Assembly (NCBI GenBank): GCA_000333235.1
Contig: CAPN01000029.1
Coordinates: 16,460-80,459, forward strand
DNA length: 64,000 nucleotides
Source: Pseudoalteromonas luteoviolacea B = ATCC 29581
GTDB lineage: Bacteria; Pseudomonadota; Gammaproteobacteria; Enterobacterales; Alteromonadaceae
Direction of reading: 5' to 3'
The notes beneath the pieces are model-generated. The model saw only the letters and a program-made list of their open reading frames with translations. It made no database searches and was not told where the DNA came from. Below, piece after piece: positions 52,001 through 61,622 of the stretch (the first letter of the stretch is position 1; each line of letters starts with the position of its first letter). The position numbers and the translations under genes are program-made.

Positions 52001-52863
52001 GTGAAGCTTTAGCGCCTGGTGCTTCAGCACGCATTGCATTTGCTAATGACGACTTCATGATGCTTTCAAGTAATGGCGCAACGCCATTTGTTGCTACACC
52101 TGAATCAGATAGCAATGATGCTCCAATCGTTACGCTAGGACAATCGTTCTCAGTAGATGAAAATACCATCAATGCAACAGTACTGGGTGAGGTTGCAGTT
52201 ACTTACGCTTCTACTTTAGCAAATCCTGTCTCTGAGTTTATTGTGACAAACTCAACATCGACAGCGATTACAGTTACTAGCAAAGGGCAAGTCGTTGTAG
52301 TAAACAGCGCCCAACTTGATTACGACGCAGGTCTAACGAAAGTAGAGCTTGAAGTTGTCGCAGTTGATGCAGCGGGTAATGTGTCTGAACCGGCAATGGT
52401 GACAGTAAACGTAAACAACTTAGCTGATGAACCAATCGAGCAACCTGCACCAGTGGTCACCGCCGATCAAACCTTTAGCGTTGATGAAAATACCGCTACT
52501 GATACAGAAATTGGCTCTGTTGCTTACACAACAACTAACCCGTTTGCTCAATTTATGGTGAAATCGTCTACGTCTGAAGCAATAACAGTTACTGCTTCAG
52601 GTAAGGTAGTTGTAGCCGACAGTGAATTACTCGATTTTGACGCGGGTGTTGAATCTGTAACACTGACCGTCGTTGCGGTTGACGAAGCAGGCCTAGAATC
52701 AGATCCAGTCGAGATTGTTGTTTCTGTGAATAATTTGGCCGATGAAGCGAGCGAGCAACCAGCTCCAGTAACCCCAGTTGAGCCACCGAAGAAAAAATCT
52801 TCAGGTTCAATGTTCTGGATGTTACTAGCTGCACCTCTAGCGCTATTCCGTCGCAGAAAATAA
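49078..52863 (+). CDS. Secreted S8 family serine protease with GlyGly-CTERM tail
   Basis: 1261 residues. In order: Sec signal (to about residue 26, NAASF), I9-like propeptide, subtilase domain with D178 in VAVLDTGVDY, H235 in NHGTHVSH and S549 in SGTSFSGP, a PA domain inserted before the Ser (ALVDRGACAFVTKVENAQAR), and two similar cadherin-like repeats near the end (SVDENT occurs twice). The C-terminus is SSGSMFWMLLAAPLALFRRR: a GlyGly-CTERM sorting signal for rhombosortase and type II secretion. ATG at 49078 has AGGGG six bases before it; the longer frame to 48994 overlaps the promoter. Confidence 0.92.
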   Translation: MSKTIKMSTVAAAVSAAMFAGMTNAASFNQYNYENKQPITKQFSGIQAEATKEQTTEVTTFLIKLKSPSIAEQAIAGNSVSYASSNIEQSQQAIEEAIFDLGAELQIVTKTSKLVNAIVVNGRKETVELLASNPLVEAILPVYDYKLDVAESADYIKATPLVQAGTATGQGIRVAVLDTGVDYTHKAFGGSGLVEDYEAAAADPTDTPAWPQGQIVGGYDFYNNDPDPIDAGTNHGTHVSHSVTGIAPNVELFVYSVCAGGCPGVAQLRALEAAMDPNGDGDISDRVDVINMSLGGDFGDSRGGAVQELIDKAVKLGTTVVISAGNDGPTPFIVGGPSTTQNALSVGAMTHPVIKSSVVTNEFLGAAIDVGVSSFNPVEEFAFSSDTTPLVFLATEQNANKEDTSVACAPFANDVDFTGKAVLVDRGACAFVTKVENAQARGAAFVIIANHTPEAGAIRPGGGSDKITIPSIGISYEDGKALKAAIASGNASYSVVSELKDQKGAIASFTSRGPSMDGILKPEITAPGVNIMTAHPGLGDGLTPASGTSFSGPITAGAMSMLREALPQRNALEAKATIMNTANLDVTMEPRGVNPDAALAPISYIGAGLVDMEKAVSLPVAAWAKDTKQAALSFGLVSMSETTSYVKTVEVKNFSNDAQTYSLSLEQRFADDIERGALVMDFPATITVPAGQTVSFDVTATINPAKLPEWTLNSSNMYKPETSADLTRQELDGALNFSKDGQKAFHLVYHVLPKATSAASIMPMKDENGAKHILTNTGAVALDPFFAPTTAVDPAGDSERLDIIGASVETISVPADYCASGYMTFTTFVTEKPISHTYQGGFMADIDFPAKGETAPNGTFDVTIQNGKLEWFGDYPSGSAITFTHGYGSTRGSITDLYFTSGNNYVTLSSCIESLGLDAASLAAGVQAKIRFRTEEETWNPVPSNSLDSVMVDYTFKPASGNVAALVDESGNPLSEALAPGASARIAFANDDFMMLSSNGATPFVATPESDSNDAPIVTLGQSFSVDENTINATVLGEVAVTYASTLANPVSEFIVTNSTSTAITVTSKGQVVVVNSAQLDYDAGLTKVELEVVAVDAAGNVSEPAMVTVNVNNLADEPIEQPAPVVTADQTFSVDENTATDTEIGSVAYTTTNPFAQFMVKSSTSEAITVTASGKVVVADSELLDFDAGVESVTLTVVAVDEAGLESDPVEIVVSVNNLADEASEQPAPVTPVEPPKKKSSGSMFWMLLAAPLALFRRRK

Positions 52864-52875
52864 GAAGCGATAAAT

Positions 52876-52912
52876 AAAAAAAGCCCGCACAAACTCTTGT
52901 GCGGGCTTTTTA
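52876..52912 (+). terminator. Terminator of the protease gene
   Basis: Stem AAAAAGCCCGCACAA / TTGTGCGGGCTTTTT with loop ACTC and a T run, 12 bases after the stop. Confidence 0.92.
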
Positions 52913-52952
52913 CTTTTAGCGCCTAGCTAATCATTAGTGCTTTGCGTGAACA

Positions 52953-53096
52953 ATACCATAGCAACAAGAAGAGACTTGATTTCACCAGACTTTTAAGCAA
53001 GACATTGATTGCTGGTAATGGATTTCCACCTCAAAATAGATCAGGTAATTTAGAAAATTGATATCAAACAGGCACCTTTAAGTTATTTTGGTATGT
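52953..53096. repeat. MITE-like intergenic repeat, short copy D
   Basis: Left end ATACCATAGCAACAAGAAGA; right end on the minus strand ATACCAAAATAACTTAAAGG. Interior GCAAGACATTGATTGCTGGT is like copies A and C. It lies between two terminators in the protease-metH gap (52864-53167), which holds no gene. Confidence 0.6.
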
Positions 53097-53110
53097 AAGT
53101 TCACCACAAT

Positions 53111-53145
53111 AAAAAAGCAGGTATTTGTCCAAGTACCTGCTTTTT
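53111..53145 (-). terminator. Terminator of the metA-metH operon
   Basis: Stem AAAAAGCAGGTA / TACCTGCTTTTT with loop CTTGGACAAA read on the minus strand, followed by T residues. It lies 23 bases past the metH(C) stop. Confidence 0.85.
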
Positions 53146-53167
53146 AAACCGATTTAATTTGTTTAGC

Positions 53168-55801
53168 TTAAGCTTCTGGATCGTATCCCAAGTTAGGTGA
53201 TAGCCAACGTTCTGCTTCTTCTTTTGTTAAATTCGTGCGCGTTGCATAATCTTCAATTTGATCTTCCTGAATGGTTGCAACAGCGAAATATTTAGAATCA
53301 GGATGGGAGAAGTACCAACCAGAAACCGCAGCACCAGGCCACATTGCGTATGAACTTGTCAGTTTCATACCAATGCGTTTTTCAACATCAAGTAAATCCC
53401 AGATCTTTTGCTTTTCAGTGTGCTCTGGACAAGCCGGATAACCCGGTGCAGGACGGATCCCTTGGTAATTTTCACGGATCAATTCGTCATTGCTCAAGGC
53501 TTCGTTTGCTGCATAGCCCCAAAAAACTTTTCGTACTTGCTCGTGCAAATACTCAGCAAAGGCTTCCGCTAAGCGATCCGCAACCGCCTTAACCATAATT
53601 TTGTTATAGTCATCTTGTTGCTGCTCGAACTGCTCTGCTAACGTATCTTCCTCAAGGCCCCCAGTCACAGCAAATGCACCAAGATAATCCGCAGTGCCTT
53701 TAGGTGCTACAAAATCTGCCAAGCAATAATTAGCAAATCCAGTTTTTTCTGTTTGCTGACGTAAGTGGCAGGCTAAATCAAGTCGCTCTGTACGTGTTTC
53801 ATCCGTATAAATTTCAATGTCATCACTCACTCGATTTGCAGGGAAAAGCCCGATTACACCTTTAGGTTGTAAGCTACCTTTTGCATGCAATTCGTCTAGC
53901 ATTACGTTGGCATCATGAAACAACTTCATCGCTTCTTCGCCGACAACATCATCTTTTAGAATACGTGGATATTTACCCGCTAAACTCCAGGTCATAAAAA
54001 ACGGAGTCCAATCAATGTAACGACGCAACGTCGCAATGGATACATCGTGAAATTCAGTCACGCCTAACTTCACTGGTACGGGCGGTGTGTAGTTTTTAAA
54101 ATCTAATTGCAATGCATTCTCACGCGCTTTGTCGAGGCTTATTGGCTTAGAGCGAGGCTTTTTGCGGGCTTGTTGATCACGTACCACATCGTATTCATCT
54201 TTAATGCGTGCTAAAAAGTCTGGTTTCTGCGTTTTAGACAGCAAGCTCGATACAACCCCAACAGCACGACTCGCGTTGTTAACATAGATAACGCCTTTAT
54301 CATACTGAGGTTCAATTTTCACCGCGGTATGGGCTTTGGACGTTGTTGCACCCCCTATGAGTAAAGGGATCTCAAACCCCCGACGTTTCATCTCTTTAGC
54401 AACATGCACCATTTCGTCTAGAGATGGCGTAATAAGACCAGAAAGGCCGATGATATCTGCTTTAGTGTCAATCGCCGTTTGCAATATTTTTTCAGCAGGC
54501 ACCATAACGCCAAGATCGACTACTTCATAGTTATTACATTGAAGTACGACCCCTACGATATTTTTACCAATATCGTGTACGTCGCCTTTTACCGTCGCCA
54601 TGACGATTTTACCTGCACTTTGGCCATCTTGTTTTTCAGCTTCAATAAAGGGATCTAAGTAGGCAACTGCACGTTTCATAACGCGTGCAGATTTAACTAC
54701 TTGAGGTAAAAACATCTTACCTGCACCGAACAAATCACCAACCACGTTCATGCCGTCCATTAAAGGACCTTCGATAACCTCGATTGGTTTATCAAAAGAA
54801 ATACGACATTCTTCTGTATCTTCTTCGATAAATTCAGTGATCCCTTTAACAAGCGCGTGTTCAAGACGCTTGGCAACAGGCCAAGAACGCCATTCTAAAT
54901 CTTCGACTTTTTCTGCTTGTGCCATACCTGAGTATTTAGGCGCAAGTTCAACAAGGCGCTCTCCAGCACCCGCATCACGATTTAAAATAACGTCTTCTAC
55001 TGCATTGCGCAGCTCTTCTGGAATGTCATCGTATACCGCAAGCTGCCCTGCGTTAACAATCCCCATGTCCATTCCTGCTTGAATTGCATGGTATAAAAAC
55101 ACAGAGTGAATTGCTTCACGTACAGGGTTGTTACCACGAAACGAAAATGACACGTTCGATACGCCACCAGACACCTTACAATAAGGTAAATTTTGTTTTA
55201 TACGACGTGTGCCTTCAATGAATTCAACGGCGTAATTGTCGTGTTCTTCTATCCCTGTTGCAACGGCAAAAATATTAGGGTCAAAGATTATGTCTTCTGG
55301 TGGAAATCCTAATTCATCGACTAAAATTCGATATGAACGCTGACAGATCTCAAATTTACGGTCCGCTGTTTCTGCTTGACCTGTTTCATCAAACGCCATT
55401 ACTACCACAGCCGCACCAAAACGCTTTATAATTTTTGCTTGGTGAACAAAAGGTTCGATTCCTTCTTTAAGCGAGATGGAATTTACAATCGCTTTGCCTT
55501 GAATACACTTTAAGCCCGATTCGATGACCTCCCATTTTGAGGAGTCAACCATGATAGGCACGCGCGAGATTTCAGGCTCTGACGCAATTAGGTTTAAAAA
55601 CTTCACCATCGCCGCTTTGGAGTCCAACATGGCTTCATCCATGTTGATGTCGATCACTTGCGCGCCGCTTTCAACTTGTTCACGGGCAACTTCAAGCGCC
55701 GTCTCATAATCACCTTCCATGATCAGGCGCTTAAAACGTGCAGAACCGGTTACGTTTGTTCGTTCACCAACGTTAGTGAAAATAGCTGAGGCTTGACTCA
55801 T
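53168..55801 (-). CDS. metH: Methionine synthase, C-terminal polypeptide (folate, B12 and activation domains)
   Basis: 877 residues covering the part of cobalamin-dependent MetH that follows the homocysteine domain. The folate-binding domain starts [16 protein letters not shown], the cobalamin domain has the axial-ligand motif [10 protein letters not shown] and LSGLITPSL, and the AdoMet-activation domain ends with [15 protein letters not shown]. Alignment to E. coli MetH is continuous with the end of the upstream polypeptide. AGGAAG is six bases before ATG, so it is translated on its own. Confidence 0.95.
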   Translation of the reverse strand: MSQASAIFTNVGERTNVTGSARFKRLIMEGDYETALEVAREQVESGAQVIDINMDEAMLDSKAAMVKFLNLIASEPEISRVPIMVDSSKWEVIESGLKCIQGKAIVNSISLKEGIEPFVHQAKIIKRFGAAVVVMAFDETGQAETADRKFEICQRSYRILVDELGFPPEDIIFDPNIFAVATGIEEHDNYAVEFIEGTRRIKQNLPYCKVSGGVSNVSFSFRGNNPVREAIHSVFLYHAIQAGMDMGIVNAGQLAVYDDIPEELRNAVEDVILNRDAGAGERLVELAPKYSGMAQAEKVEDLEWRSWPVAKRLEHALVKGITEFIEEDTEECRISFDKPIEVIEGPLMDGMNVVGDLFGAGKMFLPQVVKSARVMKRAVAYLDPFIEAEKQDGQSAGKIVMATVKGDVHDIGKNIVGVVLQCNNYEVVDLGVMVPAEKILQTAIDTKADIIGLSGLITPSLDEMVHVAKEMKRRGFEIPLLIGGATTSKAHTAVKIEPQYDKGVIYVNNASRAVGVVSSLLSKTQKPDFLARIKDEYDVVRDQQARKKPRSKPISLDKARENALQLDFKNYTPPVPVKLGVTEFHDVSIATLRRYIDWTPFFMTWSLAGKYPRILKDDVVGEEAMKLFHDANVMLDELHAKGSLQPKGVIGLFPANRVSDDIEIYTDETRTERLDLACHLRQQTEKTGFANYCLADFVAPKGTADYLGAFAVTGGLEEDTLAEQFEQQQDDYNKIMVKAVADRLAEAFAEYLHEQVRKVFWGYAANEALSNDELIRENYQGIRPAPGYPACPEHTEKQKIWDLLDVEKRIGMKLTSSYAMWPGAAVSGWYFSHPDSKYFAVATIQEDQIEDYATRTNLTKEEAERWLSPNLGYDPEA

Positions 55802-55811
55802 ACAATACTTC

Positions 55812-56867
55812 CTAATTCAAGTTACAGGCTTCCAGCCCCGCTAGACGCATTCTTGGTTCAATTTGAGGGCGTTTTCGTGGTTCAATATTGGCCAGCATTG
55901 TTGCAAATGCTTTGATATGCTCAGGTGTTGTGCCACAACAACCACCAACAATGTTAATGAATCCCTCTTTACCCCAATCAATAATTTCTTTCGCCATTTC
56001 ATCGGCTTCTAGGTCATATTCACCAAATTCATTCGGTAAACCTGCATTTGGGTGGACAGAGGTAAAAGTTTCGCAAACTCGCGATAACTCTTCCACATAC
56101 GGGCGCAACAAGTCCGGGCCCAGCGCACAGTTTAAGCCGATAGAAATCGGTTTAATGTGGCGAATAGAATTATAAAACGCCTCCGTTGTTTGGCCTGACA
56201 ATGTTCGCCCAGACGCATCTGTAATTGTACCAGATATCATAACAGGCAAAGTCCGTCCGGCTTGTTCAAATGCGACTTCCACTGCAAACGCAGCGGCTTT
56301 TGCATTAAGCGTGTCGAAAATAGTTTCTATCAGAATTAAGTCGGCACCACCTTCCATTAACGCGAGCGTTGATTCAACGTAAGCTTCCACTAACTTATCA
56401 AACGTGATATTGCGATAACCAGGATCGTTAACATCAGGTGAAATCGAACAGGTTTTTGACGTTGGGCCTAACACGCCCGCAACATAGCGCGGCTTGTTAG
56501 GATCTTGCGCCGTAACTTCATCACATACAACTCGAGCGAGCTTTGCTGACTCTAGATTAATTTCTCGACTTAACGAAGCCATATCGTAATCTTCCATTGA
56601 AGTCGTCGTCGAGTTAAAGGTGTTGGTTTCAATAATATCTGCACCCGCAGCAAGATATTGTCGATGAATTTCTGCGATAATATGAGGTTGTGTAAGACTC
56701 AGCAGATCATTGTTTCCTTTTACTAAGACATGCCAATCTTTAAATCGCTCTCCTCGATAATCTTCTTCTTCGAGTTTATGTTTTTGGATCATAGTACCCA
56801 TTGCACCATCCAAAATTAGAATGCGTTTTTCAAGCGCTTGTCTCAATTGCAATGATTTATTCTGCAT
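55812..56867 (-). CDS. Methionine synthase, N-terminal homocysteine-binding polypeptide
   Basis: 351 residues matching the homocysteine S-methyltransferase domain of MetH. Zinc ligands are seen as the Cys in IGLNCALGP and the CC pair in [14 protein letters not shown]. It ends with [12 protein letters not shown], which aligns with the linker where E. coli MetH continues into the folate domain, so the split lies at the domain junction. It overlaps metA by 11 bases and precedes metH(C) by 10. A separate MetH half must associate with the other to work. Confidence 0.92.
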   Translation of the reverse strand: MQNKSLQLRQALEKRILILDGAMGTMIQKHKLEEEDYRGERFKDWHVLVKGNNDLLSLTQPHIIAEIHRQYLAAGADIIETNTFNSTTTSMEDYDMASLSREINLESAKLARVVCDEVTAQDPNKPRYVAGVLGPTSKTCSISPDVNDPGYRNITFDKLVEAYVESTLALMEGGADLILIETIFDTLNAKAAAFAVEVAFEQAGRTLPVMISGTITDASGRTLSGQTTEAFYNSIRHIKPISIGLNCALGPDLLRPYVEELSRVCETFTSVHPNAGLPNEFGEYDLEADEMAKEIIDWGKEGFINIVGGCCGTTPEHIKAFATMLANIEPRKRPQIEPRMRLAGLEACNLN

Positions 56868-57804
56868 AATTGTTAGTCCTTACATCTTGGCTAACGAGGT
56901 TAATATCATAAGGCGTCGTTTGATAAACATAGTAGTTTAACCAATTTGAAAACAATAGGAAGGCATGACTTTGCCATGCTTTCGATGGCGTCAGGGTGAC
57001 ATCGTTGTTTGGAAAATAATGTTGTGGCTTAGGCGCGTCAGGTCCTTTGGCAAGATCGCGCTCATATTCATTTTTTAGCGTATCAGCATCGTATTCTGGG
57101 TGCCCTGTAATATACACTTGGCTACCGGAGTGATTCTTAACTAAATACGCACCCGCTTCTTCCGAGCCCGCTAACACCACTAATTCAGGGCAAGCACGTA
57201 AACGTTCACTTTCAATGTGACCATAGCGAGAATGAGGCACATAAAAGTTATCGTCAAAACCTCGTGTTAGTGCGCCATGATCAAAGAAACAGCGGTGCTG
57301 GAACACGCCTGTTAACTTATTTGGTCTTAGAGTGCGTTTAATGCCATAGTGGTGGTAAATCGCCGCGTACGCCGCCCAACACGAAAACAACGTTGAGGTG
57401 ACGTGGTGCTCTGCCCAATCAAAAAACTCGCACAACTCTTTCCAGTAGATAACATCTTCGTATTCAAGGTGAGCCAGCGGCGCGCCTGTAACAATCAACG
57501 CATCGTAGTTTTCATCTTTTACATCTGAAAAATAGCGATAAAACATATCTAAATGCTGCTCAGAATTTTCAGAGCTGCGATGGGTATCAAGGCGCAATAA
57601 GTCGACATTCACTTGCAACGGCGTATTCGCCAACAAGCGAATAAACTGCACTTCGGTCTCTACCTTATTAGGCATGAGATTTAAAATAGCCAATCGCATA
57701 GGACGGATCTCCTGCGTCATTGCACGACTTTGCGGCATCACAAACACGTTTTCATGACGTAATTTTACAATTGCAGGCAAATCATCTTTTACGGTAATAG
57801 GCAT
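56857..57804 (-). CDS. metA: Homoserine O-acyltransferase (MetA)
   Basis: 315 residues. First committed step of methionine synthesis. The nucleophile is Cys in [10 protein letters not shown], with conserved EYERDLAKG near the end. At the acyl-specificity position (Gly in E. coli MetA, Glu in acetyl-using B. cereus) the residue is Ala in [12 protein letters not shown], so succinyl against acetyl use is not sure. ATG at 57804 has AAGGAG six bases before it; a longer frame to 57909 overlaps the regulatory site. Confidence 0.94.
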   Translation of the reverse strand: MPITVKDDLPAIVKLRHENVFVMPQSRAMTQEIRPMRLAILNLMPNKVETEVQFIRLLANTPLQVNVDLLRLDTHRSSENSEQHLDMFYRYFSDVKDENYDALIVTGAPLAHLEYEDVIYWKELCEFFDWAEHHVTSTLFSCWAAYAAIYHHYGIKRTLRPNKLTGVFQHRCFFDHGALTRGFDDNFYVPHSRYGHIESERLRACPELVVLAGSEEAGAYLVKNHSGSQVYITGHPEYDADTLKNEYERDLAKGPDAPKPQHYFPNNDVTLTPSKAWQSHAFLLFSNWLNYYVYQTTPYDINLVSQDVRTNNYAE

Positions 57805-57865
57805 AATGAGCTCCTTGGCTAGATTACCCGATATTATGACGTTAAATAATATTTTTTCAACCTCT

Positions 57866-57881
57866 AGATGTATGGACGTCC
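57866..57881 (-). promoter_or_regulatory. MetJ-like operator upstream of metA
   Basis: Two adjacent 8-mers read AGATGTAT and GGACGTCC on the plus strand, near the MetJ consensus AGACGTCT (mismatches 2 and 2). Placed 62 bases before metA, it fits repression by MetJ-SAM. Confidence 0.5.
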
Positions 57882-57975
57882 AAATGACTTTATTCCTATT
57901 CAAACACACAATTCTGCTTTGCTTACGTATATAATCTGCACGTTTGACATTGACGAAAATAAAAGAAGAAAAATC

Positions 57976-58878
57976 ATGCCACTTTTAGGCGAAATTGTTG
58001 CGCTGATTGCTGCCTTTAGTTGGGCGTTTTCAACCTATTTGTATAAACAGTTTTCACATCAGCTTAGCGCGCTTGAATTAAATGTCAGTAAAGGTGTGCT
58101 GTCTTCACTGCTAATGCTAGCAATTATTTTAATTTTGCAAGACACAGCTATCCCTTCAATACCTCAGGTTTGGCTGTGGCTGGTGCTAAGCGGTGTGGTA
58201 GGGATTGGGCTTGGCGATAGTGCCTATTTTGCGGCGCTCAAATTATTAGGGCCTGCACGTACATTGGTCGTCGAATCGTTAGCCCCTATTTTCGTCGTTA
58301 TAATAAACTTTATGTTTTTTTCAGTCAGTCTGTCGTCACAAAATTATTTGGCAATTACCTTAACAACATTAGGTGTCGTGATTGCGCTCTATCCCAATGG
58401 CACGGTTGAGCTGCAACCAAAACATTACGTGATTGGTATTGGCTTTGCGTTAACCGCTGCATTGTGCCAAGCCTTAGGCATGGTACTCACCAAGCAAGCC
58501 GTGAGCTATGGTGAATACAGCACTTGGTGGGCAGCGCTTATCCGCTTATTTAGCGGGACGTTTATCGTTGGCATGCTCATCGCGTTTTTGCGTCATCATT
58601 CACTTTTGAATGCACTTTCACTGCGTGGTATAAGCAACAAAGCTTGGCTATTTATCGCTATTTTCTTTGGTACTTTTTTGGGTGTTTGGCTGCAATTTGT
58701 CGCAGTGAAGTTTACCGACCCGGCCATCGCACAAACCTTATTTGCGACGTCTCCACTGATTGTGATGACCATCGCCCTTTGCAAAGGCGAACAAATGACA
58801 CGAGGTATGCTTATGGGTGGATTGTTGGCTTTTGCGGGCGTTGTGCTGATTTTTATGCCCGATCTATTCGTACTGTAA
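57976..58878 (+). CDS. EamA/DMT-family transporter
   Basis: 300 residues with about ten membrane segments in two EamA repeats (LLGEIVALIAAFSWAFSTYLY and a second copy near IGIGFALTAALCQALGMVLT). Members export amino acids or metabolites. Substrate not inferable. I chose ATG at 57976 (MPLLGE) with GAAGAA upstream; the longer frame to 57868 runs through the metA regulatory site and is not credible. Divergent from metA. Confidence 0.85.
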   Translation: MPLLGEIVALIAAFSWAFSTYLYKQFSHQLSALELNVSKGVLSSLLMLAIILILQDTAIPSIPQVWLWLVLSGVVGIGLGDSAYFAALKLLGPARTLVVESLAPIFVVIINFMFFSVSLSSQNYLAITLTTLGVVIALYPNGTVELQPKHYVIGIGFALTAALCQALGMVLTKQAVSYGEYSTWWAALIRLFSGTFIVGMLIAFLRHHSLLNALSLRGISNKAWLFIAIFFGTFLGVWLQFVAVKFTDPAIAQTLFATSPLIVMTIALCKGEQMTRGMLMGGLLAFAGVVLIFMPDLFVL

Positions 58879-59051
58879 TCCAAACTATATCGCTTAGGCA
58901 GAATTTAAAATTCTAATCGTACGGAATGTTATACTTTTTGACCCAACACGACTAAGCTAAAGCAGTTTTAAATGCAGTGTGACATTGAATGCGACCCTGT
59001 ATGTCACTACAATATTAGCAATTTTATTGACTATTTTTATAAGGTTTGGAC

Positions 59052-60725
59052 ATGCCATTACCGGATAAGTTTATTTACACGATGCATCGTGTGAGTAAAG
59101 TAGTACCCCCAAAGCGTACTATTTTAAAAGATATCTCTCTTTCATTTTTCCCTGGCGCAAAAATCGGTGTGCTAGGTTTAAACGGTGCAGGTAAATCAAC
59201 CTTGCTTCGTATAATGGCAGGTGTAGATAAAGAATTTGAAGGCGAAGCTCGCGCATTTCCTGACACCAAAATCGGTTACTTACCACAAGAACCTAAGCTA
59301 GACGAGAACAAAACGGTTCGTGAAACTGTTGAAGAAGCCGTAAGCGAAGTGAAAAACGCGCTACGTCGTCTAGATGAAGTCTACGCAGAATACGCAATGG
59401 AAGATGCCGATTTTGACGCACTAGCCAAAGAGCAAGGTCAACTTGAAGCAATCATTCAAGCTCATGATGGTCACAACATCGACAACGTTTTAGAGCGTGC
59501 TGCCGATGCGCTGCGTCTCCCTGAGTGGGATACGCCTATCAAGGTGCTTTCAGGTGGTGAGCGCCGCCGTGTTGCTATCTGCCGTTTGTTGCTTGAAAAA
59601 CCAGACATGCTGCTACTTGACGAGCCAACCAACCACTTGGACGCTGAGTCTGTGGCGTGGTTAGAGCGATTCCTTCACGACTACGAAGGCACTGTTGTGG
59701 CGATTACGCACGACCGTTACTTCCTAGATAACGTTGCGGGTTGGATCCTAGAACTTGACCGTGGCCACGGCATTCCATGGGAAGGTAACTACTCATCATG
59801 GCTAGAGCAAAAAGACGCTCGTTTGAAGCAAGAAGAAAAGACGGAAAAAGCACGTCAAAAATCAATTGCTCAAGAACTTGAGTGGGTGCGCTCGAACCCG
59901 AAAGGTCGTCAGGCAAAATCAAAAGCGCGTATGGCTCAGTTTTCTGAACTCCAAGCGTCAGATTATCAAAAGCGTAATGAAACCAATGAGCTATTTATTC
60001 CACCAGGCCCTCGCTTAGGTGATAAGGTCATAGAAGTAGCCAATTTAAAGAAAAGCTTTGGGGATCGTGTTTTAATTGACAATTTGAGCTTCAATATACC
60101 GAAAGGAGCGATTGTTGGGATTATCGGGGCTAACGGTGCGGGTAAATCAACCCTGTTTCGCATGCTGAGCGGCCAAGAAAAACCAGATAGCGGTTCAATT
60201 GACATTGGAGAAACGGTGCATCTTGCTACCGTTGAGCAGTTCCGCGATAGCATGAACGAAGACGTAACTGTGTTCCAAGAAATCTCAGAAGGCCAAGACA
60301 TTTTGAAAATTGGTAACTTTGAAATTCCAAGTCGTGCTTATGTCGGGCGATTCAATTTCAAAGGTAACGACCAACAAAAATTTGTCAAAGAGCTTTCTGG
60401 TGGTGAGCGTAACCGTTTGCATCTTGCCAAGCTATTAAAAGCCGGTGGTAACGTTTTATTACTAGATGAACCTACAAACGACCTTGATGTTGAAACCTTG
60501 CGTGCGCTTGAGAACGCGATACTGGAATTCCCAGGCTGCGTCATGTGTATCTCGCATGACCGTTGGTTCCTTGACCGCATCGCTACGCACATTTTAGATT
60601 ACCGTGATGAAGGTCAGATCAATTTCTTCGATGGTAATTACACCGAATATGAAGAGTGGTTGAAAAAGACCTTTGGTGCGAGCGCCGCAGAGCCAAAGCG
60701 TATCAAATACAAAAAAATCGGTTAA
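59052..60725 (+). CDS. ettA: Energy-dependent translational throttle protein EttA
   Basis: 557 residues, an ABC-F protein with two ATPase domains. Walker A motifs are GLNGAGKST and GANGAGKST, signature motifs LSGGERRR and LSGGERNR, Walker B DEPTNHLD and DEPTNDLD, and the arm linker lies between them. EttA gates the first peptide bond in low ADP/ATP states. ATG at 59052 has AAGG seven bases upstream; an in-frame TTG at 59046 is less likely. Terminator follows. Confidence 0.95.
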   Translation: MPLPDKFIYTMHRVSKVVPPKRTILKDISLSFFPGAKIGVLGLNGAGKSTLLRIMAGVDKEFEGEARAFPDTKIGYLPQEPKLDENKTVRETVEEAVSEVKNALRRLDEVYAEYAMEDADFDALAKEQGQLEAIIQAHDGHNIDNVLERAADALRLPEWDTPIKVLSGGERRRVAICRLLLEKPDMLLLDEPTNHLDAESVAWLERFLHDYEGTVVAITHDRYFLDNVAGWILELDRGHGIPWEGNYSSWLEQKDARLKQEEKTEKARQKSIAQELEWVRSNPKGRQAKSKARMAQFSELQASDYQKRNETNELFIPPGPRLGDKVIEVANLKKSFGDRVLIDNLSFNIPKGAIVGIIGANGAGKSTLFRMLSGQEKPDSGSIDIGETVHLATVEQFRDSMNEDVTVFQEISEGQDILKIGNFEIPSRAYVGRFNFKGNDQQKFVKELSGGERNRLHLAKLLKAGGNVLLLDEPTNDLDVETLRALENAILEFPGCVMCISHDRWFLDRIATHILDYRDEGQINFFDGNYTEYEEWLKKTFGASAAEPKRIKYKKIG

Positions 60726-60736
60726 TCAATCAGTTA

Positions 60737-60765
60737 AAAAGCCTCGTATTACGAGGCTTTTTTCT
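60737..60765 (+). terminator. Terminator of ettA
   Basis: Stem AAAAAGCCTCGTA / TACGAGGCTTTTT with a tight loop and T run, 11 bases past the stop. Confidence 0.9.
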
Positions 60766-60831
60766 TTGTTTAGTTTGCAATTCCACCTTAATAGCAACTA
60801 TTCTTAACGGGTCAAGGTACAGGATATAGAT

Positions 60832-61197
60832 ATGGAAGAACGCAGACGATTTACCCGTGTAATATTTTCAAACACCGCAAAATTAATGACTACCAGTGGT
60901 GATTATAACTGCCATTTACTAGATTTGTCGCTAAATGGGGCGCTCATATCGTTACCTAACGGTTATGTTCCAATGAAAAATGAACCGGCCAGTTTAGCCT
61001 TTTCACTTTCCGGTAGTGACATTGAAATCGCTATGCAAGTTGAAGTGCGCCATATCGAAGATAATCATTTAGGATTGCATTGTTCACAAATCGATTTAGA
61101 AAGTGTGACACACCTAAAACGACTTATTGAATTAAATCTTGGCGATGATACCATTTTACACAGAGAACTTGAGCAACTTGCTACAGAACAACAATAA
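60832..61197 (+). CDS. PilZ-domain c-di-GMP-binding protein
   Basis: 121 residues, a single PilZ domain. The c-di-GMP motifs are RRRFTR near the N-terminus (RxxxR) and DLSLNGALIS (D/NxSxxG) near residue 31. It binds c-di-GMP and could change swimming or surface behaviour. It precedes a DUF350 membrane gene by 12 bases, so it is likely cotranscribed, linking c-di-GMP with that set. A diguanylate cyclase is encoded at 45.5 kb. Confidence 0.88.
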   Translation: MEERRRFTRVIFSNTAKLMTTSGDYNCHLLDLSLNGALISLPNGYVPMKNEPASLAFSLSGSDIEIAMQVEVRHIEDNHLGLHCSQIDLESVTHLKRLIELNLGDDTILHRELEQLATEQQ

Positions 61198-61209
61198 ACG
61201 GATGTACAC

Positions 61210-61614
61210 ATGATTTTGGAATCTTTACAAGGCCTTATTCCCTTTGGCCTTTATTTCGGTTTAGGCTATTTACTCATTACTGCGTTTGCATTTATCTACA
61301 CTAAAGTAACCCCCCACTGTGAATGGACCTTAATGAAATCCAACAATTCTGCCGCTGCCGTTGGTTTTTCAGGTGCGTTAATTGGCTTTGTATTGCCGAT
61401 TTCTAGTGCAGCAATCAATGCAGTTTCATTACTCGATTTCGTTATTTGGGGAATAGTAGCTGGCATCATCCAATTAATCGCATTTTTCACGGTTCGTTTT
61501 TATATGCCTGAACTTTCTCAAAAGATTGAACAAAATCAAATGAGTGCAGGAGCGTTTTTGGGTACCGCCTCGCTCGCTTCTGGGATTTTAAATGCTGCTT
61601 GCATGACATATTGA
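61210..61614 (+). CDS. DUF350-family membrane protein
   Basis: 134 residues with about four membrane segments, including AVGFSGALIGFVLPISSAAI and VIWGIVAGIIQLIAFFTVRF. DUF350 (YjfL) is linked to YgiB/YgiC-type genes in many bacteria. Function is unknown; roles in ion or small-molecule passage have been proposed. Eight bases before the YgiB-like gene. Confidence 0.85.
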   Translation: MILESLQGLIPFGLYFGLGYLLITAFAFIYTKVTPHCEWTLMKSNNSAAAVGFSGALIGFVLPISSAAINAVSLLDFVIWGIVAGIIQLIAFFTVRFYMPELSQKIEQNQMSAGAFLGTASLASGILNAACMTY

Positions 61615-61622
61615 GGTGAAGA

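Noticed and set aside
55802..55814. metH frameshift or sequencing error
   Set aside because: The upstream frame ends with a normal stop and the downstream ATG has its own AGGAAG; the break lies in the interdomain linker.
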